A stretch of 5,336 nt of DNA from Adhaeribacter sp. GTDB lineage: Bacteria; Bacteroidota; Bacteroidia; Cytophagales; Hymenobacteraceae. The position numbers and the translations under genes are program-made. Below the pieces are notes generated by a model. It searched no databases, had not been told where the DNA came from, and saw only the letters and a list, made by a program, of their open reading frames with translations. Positions within the stretch are counted from its first letter, which is position 1; each line of letters opens with the position of its first letter. The stretch is taken from NCBI GenBank assembly GCA_028288395.1, contig JAQBNV010000283.1, positions 1 through 5,336 of the forward strand. Direction: 5' to 3'. Positions 1 through 5,336 of the stretch are shown here, in pieces.

Positions 1-2
1 TT

Positions 3-281
3 ATTGTTTGGAGTTTAATTACTTTATTTTCAATTCAGCCAGATGCAACAGTCTCTAATTTTAAGTTACCAATATTCTGGATTTGTTCGGGCATTTTGAT
101 ATTCCATGCCGGTATTTTTTTCTTTAATAATATCTATGATGATTTACTGCAACAAAATGCAGGTTTAGCCCAAAACCTACATCGACTGACCATTAAATGC
201 TTAAACTATATCCTTTATATCTGTTTTTCTATAGCATTTTTGTGCTCCAATCAGATAAAGAAGTCTTTATTACCGTCTTAA
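3..281 (+). CDS. C-terminal part of a small integral membrane protein (5' end outside window)
   Basis: The frame is open from the window edge to a TAA at 279-281 and gives the last 92 residues of a protein; both other plus frames close within the first 60 bases. The piece is strongly hydrophobic: a possible membrane segment at its start (about residues 1-11), a clear one near residues 22-42 (begins LPIFWICSGILIFHAG), a polar stretch rich in D, Q and N (about 43-65), and another hydrophobic segment at about 66-81 ending FSIAFLC before a short basic tail. No enzyme motif is visible. Small membrane proteins placed directly before a HisKA_3 kinase are common in Bacteroidota, and the pair may act together in sensing; that role is inference. 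It overlaps the 5' end of the kinase gene by 85 bases, or 40 if the kinase starts at the GTG at 242. I do not recognise a named family. Confidence 0.6.
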   Translation: MVWSLITLFSIQPDATVSNFKLPIFWICSGILIFHAGIFFFNNIYDDLLQQNAGLAQNLHRLTIKCLNYILYICFSIAFLCSNQIKKSLLPS

Positions 282-1021
282 CTACTACAGTTCTAATGGT
301 TATTTTAATAGTAGCCGTAGTAATTGCTATTCTAAAATATCAGAACCGAACCAGAAAACACTTACTAGAAGTGAACGACCTTAAAAACACATATCACCAA
401 GAGATCTTAAAAGCCCAACTGGAAATGCAGGAACAAACGTTCCGAACCATTTCCCAGGAAATTCACGATAATATCGGCCAGATTCTCTCACTTATCCGGC
501 TGAACATTAGTAGTATTAAAACCGAAGAAGACAGCCACAGTGCACGCAAAATTATTACGAGTAAAGAACTTTTAGACCAAGCCATTGATGACCTGCGGGA
601 TTTATCCAAAAGACTGAATACCGAATACGTAAGCCGGCAGGGTTTGGCAGAATCGCTGCGGTTCCAGTTAAACCTTATTCAGAAGACCGGTTTATTTATT
701 ACCACCCAGGAGGTGCACGGCGAAGAAAGAGCACTCGACCCGGAGAAAAAGCTGATTATTTTCCGGATTGCTCAAGAAGCCCTGAATAATATAATGAAGC
801 ACGCCGATGCTAAAAACATCTCGGTTCTGCTCATGTATTTACCCGATAAAATAATATTAAGCATAAAAGACGATGGTAAGGGCTTTGAGCCGGAACAGGC
901 AGATAAAAGCTTGGGATTACAGAATATGAGGCACCGGGCCAATTTAATCGGCGCTAAATTTACGTTGCAAAGTAAACCGGGTGAAGGCTGCCTGGCACGA
1001 TTAATATTACCAACTGCTTAA
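197..1021 (+). CDS. Membrane-anchored sensor histidine kinase, HisKA_3 / NarL-DegS type
   Basis: This kinase should autophosphorylate on His and pass phosphate to the response regulator that follows. Numbered from the ATG at 197 (274 residues), it has one membrane helix at about 23-47, a helical linker at 48-75, a HisKA_3 dimerisation domain with H-box EIHDNIGQ (His90 phosphoacceptor, Asp91 beside it, Gly94, Gln95), and a HATPase_c domain with N-box EALNNIMKHA (Asn197/Asn198), DDGKGF at 225-230 and GLQNM at 240-244. All catalytic boxes look intact. There is no large sensor domain, so the input probably comes through the membrane segment or a partner such as the membrane protein encoded just before it. 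The start is uncertain: the ATG at 197 is the first in frame, but GTG at 242 would trim 15 hydrophobic residues, halve the overlap and give a polar N-terminus (LQSDKE) before the helix, as is usual in this family. The signal sensed is unknown. Confidence 0.94.
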   Translation: MLKLYPLYLFFYSIFVLQSDKEVFITVLTTTVLMVILIVAVVIAILKYQNRTRKHLLEVNDLKNTYHQEILKAQLEMQEQTFRTISQEIHDNIGQILSLIRLNISSIKTEEDSHSARKIITSKELLDQAIDDLRDLSKRLNTEYVSRQGLAESLRFQLNLIQKTGLFITTQEVHGEERALDPEKKLIIFRIAQEALNNIMKHADAKNISVLLMYLPDKIILSIKDDGKGFEPEQADKSLGLQNMRHRANLIGAKFTLQSKPGEGCLARLILPTA

Positions 1022-1033
1022 ATTTTTGCTTTT

Positions 1034-1681
1034 ATGGAAACCGCCAAAACAACCCGGGTCGCCCTCGTAGACGATCACAAATTATTCCGGAAAGGAATGT
1101 TAGAATTAATTAACGGCTTTACCGGTTATGAGGTGGTGTGGGAGGCAGAAAATGGAAAAGACTTTACGCAAAAAATATCCCCGCAAAATCTGCCCGATAT
1201 TGTGTTGTTAGATATTAGTATGCCTATGATGGATGGTTACGAAACGGCTCGGTGGATGGAACAGCGCTTTCCGGAAGTAAAAATCCTGGCCCTTTCGATG
1301 CATAACGATGATGAAACTATCCTGAAAATGTTAAAATCGGGAGTAAACGGCTATGTGCTTAAAAATGCCGACCCGGCCGAGCTGAAAGCCGCTTTAAAGG
1401 CGCTGGAACAAGAGGGCTCTTATTATTCCGGGCGGGTAACCGAAATTCTGGTAAAAAGTATTCATGGTTCTAAACCTCCCAAAGTAGAACTTAATGACCG
1501 GGAAATAGCGTTTTTAAAATTAACCTGCACCGAGCTCCCCTACAAATCATTTGCCCCCATCTTAAAAATAAATCCGCGGTTAGTAGAAGATACCCGTGAA
1601 AAATTATTCAGGAAACTGGAGGTCGTATCCCGCGTCGGTTTAGTAATTTATGCCATTAAAGAAGGTCTCTTTAAAGTATAG
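1034..1681 (+). CDS. Response regulator, receiver plus LuxR-type helix-turn-helix
   Basis: This is the cognate partner of the preceding kinase, 12 bases downstream and almost certainly co-transcribed. The 215-residue protein has a receiver domain at about 7-125 with the acidic pair Asp13/Asp14, phosphoacceptor Asp60 (in VLLDISMPMMDG), the switch Ser88 and Lys110, all in the expected places. A LuxR/GerE-type DNA-binding domain occupies about 150-215, starting LNDREIAFLKL and ending SRVGLVIYAIKEGL, a C-terminus typical of Bacteroidota regulators. The scaffold of the helix-turn-helix is recognisable, but its centre (PYKSFAPILKINPRLVEDTR) departs from the usual form for the family (roughly TYKEIA..M..SPRTVDGYR), which suggests altered DNA specificity. 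No Shine-Dalgarno sequence is visible in the short gap. The target genes cannot be read from the window; the operon to the right converges on it and is not part of the same transcript. Confidence 0.95.
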   Translation: METAKTTRVALVDDHKLFRKGMLELINGFTGYEVVWEAENGKDFTQKISPQNLPDIVLLDISMPMMDGYETARWMEQRFPEVKILALSMHNDDETILKMLKSGVNGYVLKNADPAELKAALKALEQEGSYYSGRVTEILVKSIHGSKPPKVELNDREIAFLKLTCTELPYKSFAPILKINPRLVEDTREKLFRKLEVVSRVGLVIYAIKEGLFKV

Positions 1682-1888
1682 TAAATGAAGCCTCTCTCTA
1701 AATAAGTAGGTGATTAGTTTTAAGTTATAGGTTGTACTTTGATAGTGCCGGTTAAAAGATGGCTTTGCGTAAGTCCTATATATATAAGAATGCCCCGCCG
1801 GGAGGTGGCTTGATGCAAGATGGGTTGTTGAATTTACTTTTTCGGAATATCAATCCCTTATTTCGTCTTCAACCAGGCCGGTAGTGCA
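1682..1888. other. Convergent intergenic region, no supported gene
   Basis: These 207 bases separate the response regulator and the LanC-like gene, which converge on it. It is AT-rich, with a short TA run near 1778-1786 and one weak GC-rich hairpin near 1792-1809. A 41-codon plus-strand frame at 1759-1884 is present but looks like chance. I see no RNA gene or repeat. Confidence 0.6.
1792..1809 (-). terminator. Weak candidate terminator for the lanthionine operon
   Basis: Read on the minus strand, about 80 bases after the stop of the LanC-like gene, GCCACC and GGGGC can pair (five base pairs with one bulged A) around a 7-base loop, followed by the AT-rich run ATTCTTATATATATA. The placement is right for ending the operon, but the stem is short and the T tract is broken by A residues. 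Other pairings of the same bases are possible, so this is tentative. Confidence 0.22.
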
Positions 1889-3145
1889 TCATCCATCATT
1901 TTGTTCAGCTAATCCGGACATAAACAAGGCAGAAGGAATTCGGTGGGGATACGCCAGGCGGAGGTAATAATGTCCAATGCCGGCAATACCCAGCATTAAA
2001 CCGGGCGTTTCTTCCAGGCTTTGCAAGCCGCAGGGCCAGCTTATACCTTTTTTTATAATTTGTTCTATGCCTTGTTGGGCGGCGGCCTGGGCTATTTGGC
2101 GAGCGGCTTCATCCTGTAATATTTCTGCGGCCAGGAGTAGTAATTCGCCATTCCCGAACATACCGTGGCAGAGCGAATAGTTATTTTGCGCCAGCAGGGT
2201 TTTAGCCGTCGTATTAATAGCTATCTGGGCTTCCCGTTTATACGCTTCACGGCCCGTAATCTGGTAGGCCCGCAAGCGCGTTAGGCCAATGCCGGGCGCG
2301 CCATGACACCAGGCCAGGCCATACGCCGGTTCTTCGGGGTCGGGTAAGCCCGAAAATTTCCGGAAGTCGGGCCAGTTTTCCTCGCTCGCATCAAACCAGC
2401 TGTTCTCGTAAGCCATTCCCAGTTCGGCCAGTTCCAGGTAACTTTGCGCGCCGGTAACCCGGTATAATTCGAGCAAGGCCAGGGCCACGCCAGCGGTGCC
2501 GTGGCCAAGACCCGTTAAGTTATGCGTGCAATCGTCCAGGTTACCCCACGAGCAGCCTACCGGCTCCCGGTGCTTTATTTGACCCAGATAATCGCCGAAA
2601 CGGCGGGCGGCAGCGAGTAACCAGGGTTGCGGATACTTTTGGTAGGTATACAGTAAAATTGGTATGGTGCCGGCCACGCCATCAATTACATCGATATTTA
2701 AGTCTGTATCGGGAATATTTTGTAATCTTTGCAATTGCGCCAGGGCAGCTCCGATGAGGGATTCCTGCTCCAATATTTCGCCGGCAGTGAGTACAGAATA
2801 GGCGATCCCGGACAGGCCAACGTACCAACTGGCGCTACCGGGCTTTGTTTCTTCTTTTTCCAGGGCCTTTTGGGCGTGGCTTAAAGCGCCCAGGGCCGTA
2901 ATTTTAAATACAGGTACGTGGGTAACATAATACAGGTGGGTTAAAAAGAAAGCAATACCCGAAGTGCCTTCGTAAAACCCGGGACCTAAAGCCTTATAGG
3001 TATGGTCGAGCTGGAATTGCGTGCTATACATTTCTTCGCAACCGATCCAATTACAGCATTCCTGGTGCCAGATGGCTTCGCGGCACAATTTGGCGCCTAC
3101 CGAAAAGGCGGCTTGTACATAATCCGTTTCTACCTGGGTTTCCAT
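1889..3145 (-). CDS. LanC-like lanthionine cyclase with intact zinc site
   Basis: This protein should catalyse addition of Cys thiols to dehydroalanine or dehydrobutyrine to form thioether rings; it is probably cytoplasmic. The 418-residue length is normal for stand-alone LanC proteins. Seven Gly-rich repeats of the alpha/alpha toroid are visible: GFYEGTSGIAFFL (56-68), WYVGLSGIAYSVL (107-119), DVIDGVAGTIPILL (152-165), GLGHGTAGVALALLEL (212-227), AWCHGAPGIGLTRL (278-291), SLCHGMFGNGELLL (324-337) and GLMLGIAGIGHYYLRL (382-397). By analogy with NisC, the zinc ligands are Cys280, Cys326 and His327, and likely catalytic residues are His215 and Asp152. The WCHGAPG form resembles LanM cyclase domains and LANCL proteins more than class I LanC (WCYG). 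The position of NisC Arg280 is Gly276 here. It is the last gene of a three-gene operon, starting 6 bases after the HopA1-family gene, so translational coupling is likely. An alternative role is LANCL-like thiol (glutathione) addition to dehydrated proteins. Confidence 0.93.
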   Translation of the reverse strand: METQVETDYVQAAFSVGAKLCREAIWHQECCNWIGCEEMYSTQFQLDHTYKALGPGFYEGTSGIAFFLTHLYYVTHVPVFKITALGALSHAQKALEKEETKPGSASWYVGLSGIAYSVLTAGEILEQESLIGAALAQLQRLQNIPDTDLNIDVIDGVAGTIPILLYTYQKYPQPWLLAAARRFGDYLGQIKHREPVGCSWGNLDDCTHNLTGLGHGTAGVALALLELYRVTGAQSYLELAELGMAYENSWFDASEENWPDFRKFSGLPDPEEPAYGLAWCHGAPGIGLTRLRAYQITGREAYKREAQIAINTTAKTLLAQNNYSLCHGMFGNGELLLLAAEILQDEAARQIAQAAAQQGIEQIIKKGISWPCGLQSLEETPGLMLGIAGIGHYYLRLAYPHRIPSALFMSGLAEQNDG

Positions 3146-3151
3146 ATAAAA

Positions 3152-4153
3152 TCAATCAAGGGTCGGTAATGCGTAAGGATAGTGGGCATCCGGATTACGG
3201 TATAAATGCGCCAGAGAATAGCCATTGGTTTTGAACACCGCTACCACCTCATCCAGCGTTTCAGCTACGCCTTTTTTATGTAGCTGCGCCAGAGCCAATC
3301 CCTGGGCCAGCAACCGGGAGCGGTTCATCCCAAAGCTTTCGCCATTACCGGGGTTCTCGGCAAACCCTAACCCGGTACCCAACTTTTTACAAAACAAAGG
3401 CACCGCCTTTTTCAGGTACGGTTTCAGAAGCGGGTAAAACTGGTTTATTAGTTGCGCCGCTACGGCCACGTACCTTTTAGATAGATACAACACGGCCGCG
3501 TCGGCCCGCTGGTACATACCCGGGTGGCGAAGGCATTTAAACTGGAACGGCAGGCCAAACTGGTTAAGACGGGTAGTGATTTCTTTTATTAAAATGGGTG
3601 CGCCAGGCGCTTCCAGGTTCCAATAAAACCGCACCAAGTTAATCTCTTCTTTATCCGGTAGGGTTTGGCTGTACACGTAATAAAAAGCATTATCGGCAGC
3701 CAGCATTTCTTTAAACATTTTGGCCAAAACAAAATTCCCGGCTTTAACAGGAATATCCCAGGGCGATTCTACCGTAAATTCGCCGGAGTGCAGGCTTCGG
3801 CTTTCACTTCCTTTGCCTGCCCATACCACGCCGTAAGTATCTACCGCCTCTACCTGCCAGCCCATTTCCCACCCTTCCTGAGTGCAATTCGCCGCCTGCA
3901 ACGCTGCCACAAAAGTATCGGCCGCTGTCTCGTCAACTGAGTTGGGAGCGGATCCGTCCAGCACCTCCAGGCCGGTACAATAGCAGTGGGTATATAACAC
4001 GTTTTGCAACGCATTCTGCCACTCGCCTGGTTTCGGTTGGGCGCTGGTTAAGGTGGCGCAAACTTCGCCGTTATAGATAATCTGCCCGGAAGGGGTTAGC
4101 TCGGTGTTCCGGATAATCGTTTCGAAAGCGGCTAAAGCAATTTCTTCGGACAT
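3152..4153 (-). CDS. HopA1-family protein, probable phospho-Ser/Thr lyase of a split lanthipeptide dehydratase
   Basis: The 333-residue protein has no signal peptide or membrane segment. Its C-terminal half shows features I associate with the HopA1 effector family: VRFYWNL (174-180), PFQFKCLRHPGMYQRADAAV (202-221) running into LYLSKR, then VPLFCKKLGTGLGFAENPG (251-269) and GESFGMNRSRLLAQGL (271-286). The N-terminal 130 residues (YTHCYCT at 54-60; WEMGWQVEAVDTYGVVWAGKG at about 95-115) are less conserved to my eye. HopA1 was first described as a Pseudomonas syringae type III effector, but family members also occur in class V lanthipeptide and thioamitide clusters beside an APH-like kinase, where they are assigned the elimination of phosphate from phospho-Ser/Thr. 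The same neighbour lies 5 bases upstream here, and a LanC-like cyclase lies 6 bases downstream, so a lyase role in peptide dehydration is the best inference. Catalytic residues cannot be assigned with certainty; Lys206, Arg216, Asp218 and Glu272 sit in the best-conserved stretches. A secreted effector role is unlikely in this context. Confidence 0.85.
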   Translation of the reverse strand: MSEEIALAAFETIIRNTELTPSGQIIYNGEVCATLTSAQPKPGEWQNALQNVLYTHCYCTGLEVLDGSAPNSVDETAADTFVAALQAANCTQEGWEMGWQVEAVDTYGVVWAGKGSESRSLHSGEFTVESPWDIPVKAGNFVLAKMFKEMLAADNAFYYVYSQTLPDKEEINLVRFYWNLEAPGAPILIKEITTRLNQFGLPFQFKCLRHPGMYQRADAAVLYLSKRYVAVAAQLINQFYPLLKPYLKKAVPLFCKKLGTGLGFAENPGNGESFGMNRSRLLAQGLALAQLHKKGVAETLDEVVAVFKTNGYSLAHLYRNPDAHYPYALPTLD

Positions 4154-4158
4154 ATTAT

Positions 4159-5235
4159 TTAATTTAAGCCTAATAAAATAGAGGTGGCCTCTTTGGGGTG
4201 TTTTAAAATATTAAGGCCTAACTGTAAGTTTTTGACTACGTTGGCCTGCAAATAAGGCGCTTTGGCCGTTGCTTCGAGGCAGGTTTGCACCAGCCGCACC
4301 CCCGTAAACTTCATGGCTTTGGTTAATTGCAGCTGGGCTTCTTCCTTCGAATATTGCCTTTCAGCGGCATAGGTCTGCCAGAATACCCGCAGCGAAGGAT
4401 TCAAAGCCGCCATTATATCGTTTTGCGATCCGTTACTACCTTGGGAGAAGGCCCATAAACTGAGATAGGACTGCAGCAGCCCGGCTAAATCCCAGCAGGC
4501 ATCGCCTAGGTCGGCCAATTCCCAATCTATCAGTTTAACTTCGAAGGGCGCGTCGAGCGTAGCCGTTCCGGATTTCAGGAAATTGGCCCATTTAATATCG
4601 CCGTGCAGGAGGCTGTCTACCTGCCATTCCTGTTTTATTTCTTCCAGAAACCGAATATATTCCTGGTTTTGTTGCACCAAGCCTACCAATTGTTTGTCTA
4701 CTTCGCGGCCTTTACCCTCCCAGTAAGGATTATCGGCGGCTACACTAAATATCCAGGGCAACTTCTTTTGGAAAAAACGGGCCGCCGGGCGTTTTTCTAT
4801 TTTTTGGGCTAACCCCGTGTGGAAAGCCGCCAATATTTTACCTTGTTGCCGGGCAATTTCTACCGGAAAGGAAAATTGCTGGTAATAATAGGTATGTAAA
4901 TCTTCGGCTCCGGCAAATAGGCCTAGTAGTAAATGGTGGTTGCCGGCATCGTAATGATAAAAGGTTGGTAAAAAGGGTTTTAATGCCCCAAAATCCGGAT
5001 CATTATTTGCCAGCCAGTAAATAGTAGCCTCCTGGCGTAAAGATTCCGTAGTTTCGGACTGGTTACGGGAGGCTTGTTTCAGGATATAACCCGTTCCATC
5101 GGGCAGCGAAATTTTAAAAGTGGTGTTGCGACTGGCGATTTGCTTTATCTGGAACAAACCATTTACGACAGCCGCCGCATCAAGGTAACCTTTGTCGAGC
5201 AGGTAATGGCACAAATTTCTCGGGTTTAATATCAT
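4159..5235 (-). CDS. APH-fold phosphotransferase, probable peptide Ser/Thr kinase of a split lanthipeptide synthetase
   Basis: This 358-residue protein has the aminoglycoside-phosphotransferase/choline-kinase fold. Visible parts are the N-lobe strands with TTFKISLPDGTGYILK (38-53, Lys53 the likely ATP-binding lysine), an alpha-C Glu at 69 in LRQEATIYWL, the catalytic loop LLHGDIKWANFL (209-220; His211, Asp213, Asn218), and the metal-binding LIDWELADLGDACWDLAG (235-252; Asp237). The full HGDxxxxN and IDWE set argues for an active kinase. Alone this would be annotated as an antibiotic or small-molecule kinase; followed 5 bases later by a HopA1-family gene, it matches the kinase/lyase pairs of class V lanthipeptides (LxmK-like) and thioviridamide (TvaC-like), where it phosphorylates Ser/Thr of a precursor peptide before elimination. 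The ATG at 5235 is preceded by AAAGGGGG with 6 bases of spacing, which supports this start. It is the first gene of the operon seen in the window. Confidence 0.9.
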   Translation of the reverse strand: MILNPRNLCHYLLDKGYLDAAAVVNGLFQIKQIASRNTTFKISLPDGTGYILKQASRNQSETTESLRQEATIYWLANNDPDFGALKPFLPTFYHYDAGNHHLLLGLFAGAEDLHTYYYQQFSFPVEIARQQGKILAAFHTGLAQKIEKRPAARFFQKKLPWIFSVAADNPYWEGKGREVDKQLVGLVQQNQEYIRFLEEIKQEWQVDSLLHGDIKWANFLKSGTATLDAPFEVKLIDWELADLGDACWDLAGLLQSYLSLWAFSQGSNGSQNDIMAALNPSLRVFWQTYAAERQYSKEEAQLQLTKAMKFTGVRLVQTCLEATAKAPYLQANVVKNLQLGLNILKHPKEATSILLGLN

Positions 5236-5241
5236 TTTCAG

Positions 5242-5249
5242 CCCCCTTT
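5242..5249 (-). promoter_or_regulatory. Ribosome binding site of the APH-fold kinase gene
   Basis: On the minus strand AAAGGGGG lies 6 bases before the ATG at 5235. A purine-rich site this strong stands out, because the response regulator gene of this window shows none, and it supports the chosen start. It lies about 20 bases after the hairpin, so translation would initiate on any transcript that reads through it. Confidence 0.45.
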
Positions 5250-5270
5250 ATATTAAATATAAGTTGTAAA

Positions 5271-5300
5271 TAATCCCGACCCATGGATGGGCCGGGATTA
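5271..5300 (-). terminator. Strong hairpin upstream of the lanthionine operon, probable terminator or attenuator
   Basis: A 13-base-pair stem closes a 4-base loop: TAATCCCGGCCCA pairs with TGGGTCGGGATTA. The single imperfect position (5279 with 5292) is a G-U wobble in minus-strand RNA but an A-C mismatch in plus-strand RNA, so the structure seems adapted to the minus-strand transcript. TTTACAACTT follows on that strand, a modest T-rich tail. The hairpin lies 35 bases before the start codon of the first operon gene, so it probably ends or attenuates transcription from a gene beyond the right edge. Confidence 0.6.
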
Positions 5301-5336
5301 CGTTACCAAATGCGCATTAATAATTATAATAGGGAT
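5301..5336 (-). other. Window edge: possible 3' end of, or spacer after, an upstream minus-strand gene
   Basis: On the minus strand all three frames close before or at the hairpin: one ends SLL, one ends PYYNY (stop at 5319-5317) and one ends INAHLVT with its TAA inside the hairpin stem (5300-5298). Any of these could be the tail of an upstream gene, or the stretch may be untranslated. There is too little sequence to decide. Confidence 0.25.

Noticed and set aside
1715..1750. Plus-strand TACTTTG near 1735, resembling the Bacteroidota -7 element.
   Set aside because: The element is one base short of TAnnTTTG, and there is no supported plus-strand gene downstream.
1759..1884. Plus-strand 41-codon frame in the convergent gap (begins MALRKSYIYK), considered as a small gene or precursor peptide.
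   Set aside because: It has no Cys and only one Ser, no ribosome site stands out, it faces into the end of the LanC-like gene, and its composition looks like translated spacer DNA.
1682..1888. Minus-strand short frames after the LanC-like gene, including one from a TTG encoding about 25 residues with a single Cys, considered as a lanthipeptide precursor.
   Set aside because: No ATG or GTG start, one Cys only, no leader-plus-core layout, and the frame runs through the weak hairpin at 1792-1809.
2281..2508. Second minus-strand frame of 75 codons inside the LanC-like gene.
   Set aside because: It lies wholly within a gene with clear family motifs in another frame; its Trp/Pro/Ala-rich composition is a by-product of the GC-rich coding sequence.
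3225..4812. Plus-strand frames of 69-91 codons (3225-3437, 3665-3940, 4603-4812) opposite the HopA1-family and kinase genes.
   Set aside because: Antisense shadows of well-supported genes, without recognisable motifs.
4159..5235. Reading the kinase as an aminoglycoside-resistance enzyme.
   Set aside because: The catalytic motifs are shared by the whole APH superfamily, and the tight linkage to HopA1-family and LanC-like genes fits peptide modification better than drug resistance.
5250..5270. Possible Bacteroidota promoter (TATATTTA resembling the TAnnTTTG -7 element) between the hairpin and the kinase start.
   Set aside because: The last G of the element is missing, no matching -33 TTTG is seen at the right distance, and the resulting leader would be very short; AT-rich DNA gives such near matches by chance.

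Overview
The window looks like chromosome from a member of the Bacteroidota, probably a Cytophagales or Hymenobacteraceae-like organism. This is inferred from the style of the two-component system (a short HisKA_3 kinase plus a LuxR-type regulator with a C-terminus typical of the phylum), mostly absent Shine-Dalgarno sites, AT-rich intergenic DNA and moderately GC-rich genes. The species cannot be named from the sequence.

Left part (about 1-1681, plus strand): the 3' end of a small membrane protein runs into, and overlaps, a membrane-anchored sensor histidine kinase. A cognate LuxR/NarL-type response regulator follows 12 bases later. Both signalling proteins keep their phosphorylation residues (His90 in the kinase, Asp60 in the regulator). 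A gene-free stretch of about 200 bases then separates this block from a convergent operon.

Right part (1889-5235, minus strand): three tightly packed genes, with gaps of 5 and 6 bases, are transcribed in the order APH-fold kinase, HopA1-family protein, LanC-like cyclase. Together they form a complete split lanthionine-forming set: phosphorylation of Ser/Thr, phosphate elimination to dehydroamino acids, and zinc-dependent Cys addition. A kinase plus HopA1 pair is the dehydration module known from class V lanthipeptides (lexapeptide, cacaoidin) and thioamitides (thioviridamide). Here it is paired with a LanC-like cyclase that keeps a full zinc site and reads like the cyclase domain of LanM enzymes or LANCL proteins. 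This is the most interesting content of the window.

Upstream of the operon, at the right edge, is a strong 13-bp hairpin that pairs fully only in the minus-strand transcript. It fits the terminator or attenuator of a gene lying just outside the window, which is the natural place to look for the precursor peptide. No convincing precursor gene is visible inside the window.
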